This document shows, in pieces, positions 22,166 to 32,621 of a stretch of DNA of 64,000 nt. A program made the position numbers and the translations under genes. The notes beneath the pieces were generated by a model. That model did not search any database. It had not been told where the DNA came from and worked only from the letters and a program-made list of their open reading frames with translations. Source of the DNA: Haliclona indistincta (lineage: Eukaryota > Porifera > Demospongiae > Haplosclerida > Chalinidae); the NCBI GenBank assembly GCA_964017065.1, contig OZ024784.1, forward strand, positions 9,157,152 to 9,221,151. Direction: 5' to 3'. The stretch's first letter is position 1, and each line of letters begins with the position of its first letter.

Positions 22166-22530
22166 ACCAGCAACACAACATTCACTCAGGTATGTGAGAC
22201 AAATTATAGTTTGGCATAGGTCTGATTTTGTACTGATGCAGAATCCACTGAAATTCAGAATGTATTACAGACTGTTAAAATGGGCTGACGACTTAGAAAC
22301 AATCCAGCCTACCTTAAAGCAGGCAGTTTAGCCAAATGCACATAAAATTAATAATTATTGGTCAACTTGGTTTGCCACTAGTCCTATGAACAGTCCATTT
22401 TGGCTTGCCTAGCAGGGCTTCTCATACTATAATGTGGGCATGTAAAAGTCCTTCTCCGACAATTTCCAAGAAGTGTCCACTACTACTGATGTGCACAATA
22501 ATTAAGTGTGATGGCCATGGCACAGTAAAC

Positions 22531-22735
22531 TACAGCGGTTTTATTACTTCTTGCAAGGATAAACCGTAGAGTGTAGACCGTAAACCATTAAGTTAAGTCA
22601 AAGAAAATCAAAGCCATTAAGTCTTTGATCATGCTCCATTGTGTAAATAAATACCAGTGTTGTGACACATTAGCGACTGCAAGGTGACACTTTACACTCA
22701 AAGTCTTCCTTGCAAGAAGTAATAAAACCTCTGTA
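22531..22735. mobile_element. MITE of the ACAGCGG family, TA-flanked
   Basis: 205 bp with ends TACAGCGGTTTTATTACTTC at the left and, inverted, TACAGAGGTTTTATTACTTC at the right, followed by TTGCAAGGA. Flanking TA suggests a Tc1/mariner-type TA duplication. No coding capacity. Confidence 0.85.
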
Positions 22736-23213
22736 ACAGCTGAAATTCCATTCAAATACTAGCTACATTTAGCATTATAGCAAATTCTCATTAAAAAGCT
22801 ACAGTCTACATAAAATTAAATTCAGTCTCCACCCGCAGTGTTATAAATTCTTCGCCAGTGCTGTATTTTCCTATCATATGCAAGATAGAAATTATTAAAA
22901 TGGGAAACACTTGGAATACATCTACAGTGAGATATAAGTGTTTTAAAAGCTCACTGAGTGGCCTCTGCTATCTTTTACCCGACCAGCGTTCCTCAAATTA
23001 TGTGTTAAGAACTTTAGTGCACAGAAAAGAGAGCATCATACAATTTTATGTACCGGCAGGTGACAATTTTCGAGTGATCTGATTGGCTGGAGGTTATGTG
23101 GCATGCTCTAAATTTGTTCACTCTTTACTACATGCAAGCCTACATGTATATCTATGTAGCAAGTACGCAAACTGGTCTGTAACACATGCTCCAAATTAGT
23201 GATTCACCTAAAT

Positions 23214-26200
23214 ATTGTGTTGATAGTAGAAGGAAATTCAGCTTGTAATCCTATAACAAACGTTTCCGTCAACTGCTCAATACTTATTTTACTGGATGAC
23301 TAGTAGAGAAATAATATAATGACAGTTACATATCAATATGTACAAGATAACCACAGACAGTTAAACACAGTACAGATAGTGTACAGTAGACTGACCAGTG
23401 AGGTGGGATGAGGCACTGCTACGCTATCAAGACCACATAAAGCAGCATATGAGGCAACTTCAGAGGATGGAAACTCTCTGTACAATGCAACAATTTATTT
23501 AACAGCAGTTTTAACTAGCTGTAATTACCGTAATGGTCGAAGAAAAGGGACTGTACTTCTATCGTCACAGAATGTCTATGAATCGAAAAGAGAAAATAAG
23601 GTTGGAAACAGATATTATAGTACAGGGATTGGAAACACCTGGGATTACAAGAAAAAATGTGAGTTTTGATTGCTCTGTATATTTTGTGACACAGAACCAG
23701 GGCTTCAATTAACTTTTTCACTACTAGCCTGTAGGGCTAGTAAGTCATATTGTAACTAGTTCCAATGCTGTGTAAACTTAGCCAACCACCAATTTGTACA
23801 ACACATACTGTGGGTTTCCTAAACATGAGTGGTAAGTCTACTGTAGTTTCACTGGCCAGCTGGGCACCAACTTTGTGTATTTCCTAGCCCAAGCTATATT
23901 TTACTAAAGCCCCTTTGTGATGTCCTGTATTTGATATTAATAATCGATGTTAAATTTGTTTGACATGATATGGGGGTCTGGCAGGCACCTATTATGACAT
24001 TGAGAGTGCTGACTCTTCAGTTTAATGGATGCTGATCCAATCTCCCACAATTAAGGTTACCGCCAGACCCATGATGGTAGTACAGCGGTTTTATTACTCC
24101 TTGCAACAGCCACAAAAGCGTAAAGCGTGATCCGTGCCTTATTTGGAAGGATTATTACATTGCGTGATTCAGATTGAACACGGTTTACGCTCTACGGTTG
24201 ACGCTTTTAGATTGCAAGAAGTAGTGAAACCGCTGTAGTGGTAATTTAGGAGATGGAGTGAAGGGTAGATAAAAATAGCTGAGCCACTGCGTGGACTGTG
24301 CTGAATGCTGTCCTGGCAGTGCCTAATGTATTAAGACTGTCAACCAACAAATCAGTTCTTTGTGTCCGCTGTATGTTCTGTGCGTGGCGTTGTGGTTTGA
24401 TCAGGCTAAGTTGTGGGTTAAAGAATATAGTAGTCATAAATTATTATTATGGTTTGACACATAATTATGTGCAAACATACATTTGATTCTACGTACAGCA
24501 CTTCTTTTTGCCAGAGTAGCGCTTTCTAGTGAGTTTTCTCTGTTAGTCAATTCAGTGTGCTTCATCGTGTGTTCACTAGGATTACAGAGGTTGCTGGCTA
24601 TTGCACAGTGTAGTTCATTGCCTCGCGGGTTGCCTGTCATGCTTTTCCAAGTGAACAGAAAAACCACTGGAGCAAACATGGATGCATACGTAAAGTGACT
24701 GTGATTAGCATTTCCAATCCCTGTACTCTAAAATCTATGTTGGAAAGAATCAAAGAATCTCACTGTATCTAAGGGCAAAGTGTCTCCTCTTCCCTGAGCT
24801 ATGTTACCCAGTAATCTCACAGATAGTCTAGTAGCATTGTCACCTAGCAACACCTGAGAGCAACAGTAGTATTAGTGATCTATGGAAGCCAGGATACCTT
24901 AGAAAAACCAATTTTGTTAGCAATTTTGTCCAATAACTGTCGCCTATAGGTAAGCTGAGTATGTCATTAAACACATCTGTGCTATAGGCACACACCTCAA
25001 GCATACTAATAGACTCTCCTGTGCTGTAATACTATCAGCTGACTCAAACAACTGCTGCAATTTAGCAGACAGACTCCTTTCTTCTTTACTTCTTATCCAC
25101 ACTGGTGTGCTGCTAGTCAAGCCAGAAACCCTATCATCCAATGAAGTAGCCTGAACAGGAGAACTTGCTAGTGCTGCTGGTAGATTACTACTATCAACAG
25201 TATAACTTCCAAACACCTGTAATAAGAGAAACAAGGAATAATGAAGCAACAAATGTGCATATGCCTCAGTGGAATGCCACCATTTGACATACACAGTAAA
25301 CGCCCTGATAATAGTTATGCAATCAGAAGCCAATGTTCACCACGATAGTGGCCATAGCTTGTTTCACAATACTTTAGACATGCGTTGCTATCCTGTAGTG
25401 AATTCTAACCTATCAGCTTCTAGGCAGTCAACTGTGGATAGTTTTGTCTACAGAGATTGCCAGAAACGGGCATCGAGGTGACCAAACTCGATAACTAAGC
25501 TTTGTATTCAACTTTCAGTAGTTCAAAAGCGAGATAACACCAAGTTATACTAATGATGCTAGTTTTAGAGCTTACCTTTCAGCGTGCGCCACAAAAATGG
25601 TGTAATAGACAGAGTGAATGAACGACAGACAACGCGATTACAGTATGGCTCCGCCCACCAAGGCATAATGCATGATTCTAGGAGATCTACCTAATGTCTA
25701 CCTGTTCCAATCGGCTGAAGTAAACAGGAAAATCACTTTTTGCACATATATCCAAAACTTTTGAGCTAAGGGCATCCCTTTCACACTCACTCAATCCCAA
25801 GCAAGCTCCCTCTAAACAATAAGACATCAATTATGCACTGACTATCAATAGCTATGTGTGTTCTTTACCATCAATGTAAATTAGACTGGGAATAAATCGT
25901 AACTTCTTATAGACATCTTTTGCAAGTCCCTACATATGTCACACACAATCTGGTGCAACACTAGTCATGTTGTCAGTCACATACCTCCTCAACTAATTGC
26001 TGTAGCACACGTGAGCTTACACCACCTGACACTGCAACTAACACCTTAATTGATTGAGGGACACAACTGTAATTGAGCACAGGGCAAGGCACATATGTTA
26101 CCTTTTCTCCTTGTCGGACTATTTTAGCACGCCCAAACGTTGCTCTAAATCGGTGAGTGAAGTACGCTCTAAAACACTCTCTGGTTGGACAAATAAAATC

Positions 26201-26404
26201 CATTATGTACATGGTAAGTCTAAGGACTGACCTGCAAAACGAATCCTTGGCTCTTGCTACAGTAACTGCTTTTTCACCGCATTTTACACACAGCCTTTTC
26301 ACAGAGCTGCGTATATACAGATGTCTTTCAGTGAAAAACCGGCGACATACTTACTCTTTTGGAGCAGAATAAAACGATGGAGAAGATTCAACGACAGAAC
26401 ACAT
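23214..26404 (-). CDS. CTU2: Cytosolic tRNA 2-thiolation protein 2
   Basis: Starts at 26404 ('MCSVVESSPSFYSAPK'). Exons then read 'RLCVKCGEKAVTVARAKDSF' with the N-terminal CxxC, 'YFTHRFRATFGRAKIVRQGE', 'VLVAVSGGVSSRVLQQLVEE' (the PP-loop remnant), 'KLRFIPSLIYIDGGACLG', 'RSLSAKLQQLFESADSITAQ', 'QLLDKIANKIGFSKVLLGDN' up to 24764, 'FCDDRSTVPFLRPLR' (about 23525-23571), 'EFPSSEVASYAALCGLDSVA' (about 23403-23486) and 'SIEQLTETFVIGLQAEFPST' (23214-23290). Together these match the order of CTU2, partner of CTU1/NCS6, which thiolates wobble U34 in the cytosol using URM1. The final C-terminal exon, expected left of 23214, was not identified. Introns hold a SINE-like repeat and a 1.1-kb element. Confidence 0.88.
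23621..24725. mobile_element. 1.1-kb inverted-repeat element in CTU2 intron
   Basis: The ends TACAGGGATTGGAAA and, inverted, the same at 24711-24725, with TA at both borders. It sits wholly inside a CTU2 intron (between exons ending at 24764 and beginning near 23571). A second MITE (24081-24237) is nested inside. Termini resemble those of the small element at 29919-30069. Confidence 0.7.
24081..24237. mobile_element. 157-bp MITE of the ACAGCGG family, nested
   Basis: Ends TACAGCGGTTTTATTACTCC and, inverted, TACAGCGGTTTCACTACTTC, each followed by TTGCAA, flanked by TA. Nested inside the 23621-24725 element, so it inserted later. Confidence 0.85.
25449..25683 (+). repeat. Dispersed SINE-like repeat, copy 2 (CTU2 intron)
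   Basis: Shares ordered blocks with 15380-15640, including 'GGCTCCGCCCACC', 'AGGCATAAT' and a terminal TTCTAGG. It lies in an intron of CTU2. Confidence 0.5.
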
Positions 26405-26795
26405 GGCGATCAATCAAGCTCCTCCTACTCGATTTTCATTAATAAAAAACCACTCAGAATACGACCCCCTCCTCCGGGTTGCAACCAAGGCTGAACCAGG
26501 AACGCTCCTCAAGACCGTTAGGATGCACCTAAGCACATGACTAATGGAATACTTCACGCTCAGAGGAGGTCGCTTTCACTCATCATTATGGTCCAGAGTG
26601 ATCGCTCAATCAGGGGATTGAGAAATGGACATGTACTATAGAAATGATCCTAGTGAGTACAGTCTTGAGTAGAACAGTTAACACAGCAAGTTTATATACA
26701 GATATTCTACGCTGATATCAGTGGGTATTGACAGAGTTTATTCAGATACACATTTTCCTATCTAATTCTAAATCTATACAATTGAAAGTGTGAAC
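26405..26795. other. Intergenic between SLC6 3' end and CTU2 5' end
   Basis: Both flanking genes are on the minus strand, so this holds the CTU2 promoter and the SLC6 3' UTR. No further feature recognised. Confidence 0.4.
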
Positions 26796-29700
26796 TCAAT
26801 CCTTCTTGATATTTCCTGCACTGTTCTGTAATGTATCATTTGATGAATCAGCAGCTGACACATAAGGAATTTGGCCATTCTCATCAGTTTCTTCATCAAC
26901 GTGAGGAGCATATACTACTCTACGAAACGATACACTTCTGATCAGTTGATAAAATCGTATTACTTGCTCCTTTTTCTCCTTGAAGAAATCAAGTGCTTGT
27001 TGTCGTGCCTCATGGAAAGCAATGAGTCTCACAATAAGTACTGTCGGTATTGAGAGAACAGATGAGAGGACAATGACCGCCCCGATGAACTGGGCCCAAT
27101 TAGGATAGGGAAGTTTGAACTCTGTTCTCACACCACCACCACTGCCCTAGAGAGAGAAAGAATAATTATAAAAGACACAAAATATATGTAGTGACCGCCG
27201 GTGACACTACCACTGATGGGCACCAGAGGTAAAAGGGGAGGATGTACTTGTGAGTATGCACACCTCTAAATGAGGCAAACCTACAACTAGGGTGGATTGA
27301 AGTATCAAAAATAAGTAAAGTACACATGTATCAGAATAAATGATAGGGCTTAGAGGAAAATAAATAGAACTAGGAAAAGATTGTTCGTCAGCAGGTAACC
27401 CAATGCCATCACTATGATGCACCTGTTTTGACTCATGAACCCGGACAGAATGCATCACTAGCTAGGCAAAGGGCTGAGTTGTCTGCACAATGCAGACCCA
27501 CGTAAACAGGTAATACAAAACAGAAAGGAATAAAATACATGTATATGTAAACAGAGTACAAAAATGATAGGAACTATGTATAAAATGCAACACAAAGGAA
27601 CATCACTACAAGTTTAGAGTTTGCCTAGCTATAGAATGAGAGAAGGGCACAGACATGTTAGTGTATGGATGGAATTGCCACTAGCATGCCATCTGCAATC
27701 CGTTTCAATGGTGCAATAGAACATTCGCAAATAAACTTATCGTAGCGTTTGGTATTAATGTTAGAGAGAGAGAAGTTTTCAACTACATTGTACTGCAAAG
27801 CAATTTTCTTGCCAAATCAGATTGTGGTCAGTATGGCACCAAGACTACAATCTTACAGCTACTGAATTTCATATTTTGTCAATTATCCAACTAATGTGTT
27901 GATCTATTTAAGCTAGCAACGAAAAATCATAACTTTCTAAATTACTACTACACACTCACAAACTGCTCACTAACCGCATCTTCATTGGCATAACCATATA
28001 CTGAATATTCAAGAGGCTTCAGTATCTCAATCACAAAGCTGCCTAAAAGAATGATGATCATAGCAAAAGGAGATATAAAACTCCAAACTATCCACCAAAA
28101 AAATCGCATATATTTATGAACTTTGGTCTTAGTTCCAGAAAAAAACCTATAGAAAAAATTGACAATTCATAAAAAAAAACAGGATAAATTGAGGAACTTA
28201 CTTCTCTACTCCATAAACCCATGCAACAGTAATGATCTCCAGAAATCCAATTACAAGGAGTGGAATGGTACCAGCAAACTGATCAGCCAGTTCAAACAGA
28301 TATACACCATTGCCCAGCACATAAGGAAGACTGAGCAGAAACATACTGAAACACACCACACCTGTGAATCCGAGAGGAGGGTTAGTCATCGACTATCCAT
28401 TTCTCTTACCAGAAACAATCTCTTTTCGAAACTTGGCAATTCTCTTTACATCATACAGAGCTGCCAACAATGCTTCCAAACTAGCAAACTGGCTGTCCAG
28501 TCCAAGAAGAAAGAGCATTATAAAGAAAAGCAGAGCCCAAAATGGTGCTCCAGGGAGAAGAGTAAGAGCTTCAGAGAAAACAATAAATGCCAGTCCAGGA
28601 CCGGTAGTCACCTAGCATACAATCAAATTGAACACTGTACAACTGAACAATACTCACCGAATCCGCTGTTATTGGTACATTCCTAATATGAGATCTGAAT
28701 CCAATAATTGAGAACACAATAATGCTGGCAAAGATGGATGTGAAGGAGTTAGTGAAACACACAATGAGCGAGTCAGTCAGTGTGTTGCTGCTGGGTTTAG
28801 TGTAGCTCGAGAGAGCTATGATGGCTCCTAGTGAGAGACCAAGAGAAAAGAAGATCTGTGTGGCTGCTTCTAACCAAACTTGTGGTGCAAATAACTTGTT
28901 TGCTATTTCATCTCCCTGAAATACGTACAAAGAGTGCACTATTTGCATTGCCATACAAACTATACTCACTCCAGGAACAAACAAAAATTTGATTCCATCT
29001 CCAGCTCCTTCAAGTGTTACTGCTCGAAAAAACATTATGATCAGCACAACATAGGGAAATGTAGCAGAAAAATATACCACCTAAAGAATAGATGCAAGTG
29101 TGACGGTGTGAAGATGAACAAGTACGGAAGAGCTGTTTCTTACAAGCTTGTTTTTTCATTCATAAAAATCAAAAAAATGGCAAATTTAGCATAAATTAAT
29201 CAATTTTTAGCATTGAGGTCGCCATGTTAAATTAAGTGAAATTTTAAGCCAGCCCTGTGATAATGTTTAGTGTGTTCTGCATTATTCTCACCTTTCCAGT
29301 CCATTCTATTCCTCGAAACATACACAGGTAAGTGATAATCCAAGCAGCTGCTAGTGATAAAAATATTTTCCAGTTAAAACTCTCAGCAATGTTAATGCTA
29401 GAGCTGACTCCTAGCGCCTGAGTATACCAGTAATATCTGAAGTGAAATACACCAGACGACAGTTACAATAACAACGAAAATTTGAGACACTTAGAATTGA
29501 TTGATAAATTATGTACAAAATTCCAGTTTTGATCCAAAATAATTCATTAATGAGTCACAATGTTCACTGTGCACACGATCCAAGAAATTCATTTCAAAGT
29601 CAACACTGTAGTGTTTACATTGTAAAATACAAACAATAATCAACTAACACAAACAGGGACACAGTAAACCATCACTAGAGGAACGAATTTCCTCATCAAC

Positions 29701-31009
29701 TATGAGGATGTATTGCATGTGAGTGCCAAACGCAACCTCTATGCCTTTAAGCACAGCCATGCAGTTGTGCACAGGTGGGCAGTTAGAAGCCCTGTTTTAC
29801 ACAATAAATTATGATACTAGGGTACATGTAGGCAGGAAGGTAAGGTTAGGACAATGTAAACAAAGAACAGACTATAGAAAAGGCAAACAGATACTATAGA
29901 CCAAATAAGCAAACACAGTACAGGGATTGCAAGTTGCTTGACCATCAATGACCAAACAATTTCCTGTTAGCGCATGTCCATAGCGTGTTTCTGTATACAA
30001 CATGTATTAATTGTACAGAAATGTACTGCACTAGCAGCAATTTGGTCAAGCAACTTGCAATCCCCTGTATCGTAAGTAAGCCATAGGCAAATGACTCATG
30101 CACAACAATTTATTGCGTAAAGGCACCAGTAGATTACCATAGTACACCTCAGTATTTCCTCATAATAATGTGGCAGTGTTAATTTATAGCATTCATTTTC
30201 AAGAAAAACTTTTACATTGCCCATCCATTTCACTCGTATACCTTGTTGAATCATTAAAACATGAGACCATGTCTGGATATTGCGGCGAACCTACAAACGT
30301 CTGTAGATTCAAATTATTCAGCGTGATATTGGTAGTGATGGTGTAGTTAGCACATTTACCCCATGGCAAAGGGTCTTGAAAAGAAGAAAAGAAGTAAAAA
30401 ATGACCCATCCCATGATCAAATTGTAGTAAAGAGCAATGTAAGTAGTTACTATCACAGAGGCTAGTCCTATTCCCCAGAGGTTGGGAACAAGTTTCTTCC
30501 ATGCCGTGATAGGACCAGACCGCATCATTTGACCAAAAGTGGTTTCCAGATAAAAAAGTGGTATACCCAACACGAAGAGCATTATGAGATATGGAATGAT
30601 GAATGCAGCTGGAGAGAGAGACACACAAAATAAAAGCATTATAATTTGTACGGGGTTTACCTCCACCATTTCTTGCACACAAGTAGGGGAACCTCCATAC
30701 ATTACCAAGACCAACTGCATAGCCCACTAGTGTTAAAATAAATTGTACGCGGTTGTCCCACTGCCCGCGATTCTCGTCTTTCTTTTTCCGTTGACGAAAT
30801 TTATCCCAAGGAAGCCAGGGACAAAGAGGACGACAAAGTTTTTCGACCCATCTCGTCTTCTCCTCATCCTCTTCGTCCTTCTCGAGAGGAGCTTTGTCGT
30901 CCTGGCTATCCTCTCTTGCTACTTGTGTGCTCGTACCGTATTCAAGAGGTTGCAGCTCTAGTTCTTGCTTCTCGGATCCGCTCGAATCCATTTCAACTTC
31001 AACACTCAT
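26796..31009 (-). CDS. Sodium-dependent SLC6-family neurotransmitter/amino-acid transporter
   Basis: About nine exons. Exon 1 (31009-30661) encodes an acidic cytosolic N-terminus and TM1 with the signature '[20 protein letters not shown]'. Exon 2 (30608-30242) gives '[20 protein letters not shown]', TM3 and the N-glycosylatable EL2 loop ('[12 protein letters not shown]'). Later exons read '[18 protein letters not shown]', '[20 protein letters not shown]', '[18 protein letters not shown]', '[18 protein letters not shown]' and '[20 protein letters not shown]'. Together they give the 12-helix LeuT fold. The TM1 position that is Asp in monoamine transporters is Gly here (YAVGLGN), so an amino-acid, glycine or GABA-type substrate is more likely. 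Stop at 26796. A small MITE lies in the long intron. Divergent from the gene at 31168. Confidence 0.92.
29919..30069. mobile_element. 151-bp MITE in SLC6 intron
   Basis: Inverted ends TACAGGGATTGCAAGTTGCT / AGCAACTTGCAATCCCCTGTA with TA at both borders. The first ten bases match the ends of the 23621-24725 element. Confidence 0.85.
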
Positions 31010-31167
31010 TCTGTAGTATAAATTTTTATGCTTGAACTTATAATTTTTGCCAGTTAGGTGGGCGGAGCTAATAAAAAATAACAGCTCGGTTTCGTGGTCC
31101 GTGGTCTTATCTCAACACGTGCGACCGATAACACCAGATCCAGTCAGAGCTCAGTGTGTGAACAAGA
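31010..31167. promoter_or_regulatory. Shared divergent promoter, SLC6 / 31168 gene
   Basis: 158 bp between start codons. Contains a GC-box-like GGGCGGAGC near 31060-31068 and an E-box CACGTG near 31117-31122. Both are simple motif matches. Confidence 0.35.
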
Positions 31168-32451
31168 ATGAAGTGCCCAGCGTCCTTAGTTCGTGCCTTT
31201 CTCTTTGTTGCTGTAATGGCGATCGAGATCCGTGGTCAAGCACTTTCCTACGAGCCGATGTCTGTGGTGAAAACTCTACTCGGCAATAATAATGATAACA
31301 CCATTTGGAGGCGGCTCAGCGAGAGCGGTAGCCAAGTGCATATCGCGTTACAGTCTGCTATGAAACCTTTGCTACGGAAAGGGCAAGCTGTTCTTCTCTC
31401 AGTTCGAGGCAAACTTGTGCTGCAAGAAATGTCCGGAGATGTGTCTTTAGCCAATTCTCTGGTGTTACCCAATCCTAATGTCCTCTCCCTCTTGGGCACT
31501 TCCATTCAAATCTTTTTCGAGGGCTTCAAGCCTGAAGTGCTTACAGATAAACTTGGTTCTGTACTGAAGGAGAAGGACAAGTCGCTTGCACATGGCCATG
31601 AAACTGATTCACTCCTTGATCTTCTCAACTTCATTCCCAGTGCTGACAATGATGTGACCTCATGGAAGAAATTTAATCAGCAGTCTGAGAGCGCATTTGA
31701 AGTAGGTAACAAATTGCTTGGCAATTCTGCTCGTGAAGCATGGCAGGATAGTTTCATGGGAGTAGAAATGGATGATGCTGAATATAAAGAGGGGGTTATC
31801 AAAACACAATTATCACTAGTGACACGTTTTGCCACTTCAGTAGCCAATGAACTCAAAACCATCAAGCCGCTAAAGAAAATTCCTCATTCTCACTCAGATA
31901 GGTTTGCATTTGGATGGTGGCTTAACTGTAGAGAGAACAGTGAATCTTGCCACCTCCAGTCAGCTCCTAGTGGTATGGTCTTTAGCATTAGCTCCCAGCT
32001 TCGTATATACATTGTGCCCAGTCTAGACACAACACTGATTGTAGCTGACACGTTCAATGCTGAGAACTTACTCGGTTCTTTTGATACTATTGTAAAGTCT
32101 GACGACAAAATATGGCAAGAAATAAAAAATGCAATACAACTAAAACAGAATGATCAGCTACCTAATGACAAAGTTGAATCTAGAAAAATTGAGAGGGAGG
32201 CAGATGCTGAAACAAATGAAGTATTGGGACTTTCTGCCATATTGCAGCAGCTCCTTGGATATTTCAAGCAGTATCTTGAGTTTCTGGAAACTCTGAACTG
32301 GTTTTATCGTGGTTTGGTGTTTTCTTTGTTTGTTATCTTCTCCCATTATATCTGCTACTGCGGATTCCATTCTCTGTGGCTGTTTGGAACAACCTTTAGC
32401 AAGTCTATGCACGAAGCTAGGCCTAGAGGAACACATGCCAAAGAAGAATAG
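31168..32451 (+). CDS. Intronless secreted/membrane protein with beta-lactamase-like C-terminal segment
   Basis: One uninterrupted 427-codon frame. N-terminal signal peptide ('VRAFLFVAVMAIEIRGQA'). Near residues 246-295 'RFAFGWWLNC' followed by 'QLRIYIVPSLDTTLIVADTF' resembles the C-terminal strand segment of serine beta-lactamase-related (class C / PBP-type) hydrolases, where 'GxGWW' and 'xxYxxPxLDLVxV' recur. A hydrophobic segment near residues 370-390 ('WFYRGLVFSLFVIFSHYICY') looks like a C-terminal membrane anchor with a short basic tail. The SxxK and YxN catalytic motifs were not found, so it would be a non-enzymatic or very diverged member; this assignment is tentative. No introns, unlike its neighbours. 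Confidence 0.5.
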   Translation: MKCPASLVRAFLFVAVMAIEIRGQALSYEPMSVVKTLLGNNNDNTIWRRLSESGSQVHIALQSAMKPLLRKGQAVLLSVRGKLVLQEMSGDVSLANSLVLPNPNVLSLLGTSIQIFFEGFKPEVLTDKLGSVLKEKDKSLAHGHETDSLLDLLNFIPSADNDVTSWKKFNQQSESAFEVGNKLLGNSAREAWQDSFMGVEMDDAEYKEGVIKTQLSLVTRFATSVANELKTIKPLKKIPHSHSDRFAFGWWLNCRENSESCHLQSAPSGMVFSISSQLRIYIVPSLDTTLIVADTFNAENLLGSFDTIVKSDDKIWQEIKNAIQLKQNDQLPNDKVESRKIEREADAETNEVLGLSAILQQLLGYFKQYLEFLETLNWFYRGLVFSLFVIFSHYICYCGFHSLWLFGTTFSKSMHEARPRGTHAKEE

Positions 32452-32621
32452 CTGCAAATTATAGGATTATTTATGAATTTTGAAGAATTTGTACCAGTGC
32501 ATGAATAAATTATTTGTAGTTTGTAGAGTCACATGGCTTCGGATCGGAAGTTAGTTTGTGTTGTGAATATCGTCAGTTCAAGCACGTTTTGAGAAGGTGG
32601 TAATACTATGATATCAAGACA

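Noticed and set aside
26796..31009. Monoamine transporter identity for the SLC6 gene
   Set aside because: The TM1 residue expected to be Asp is Gly, so an amino-acid or GABA-type role is more likely.
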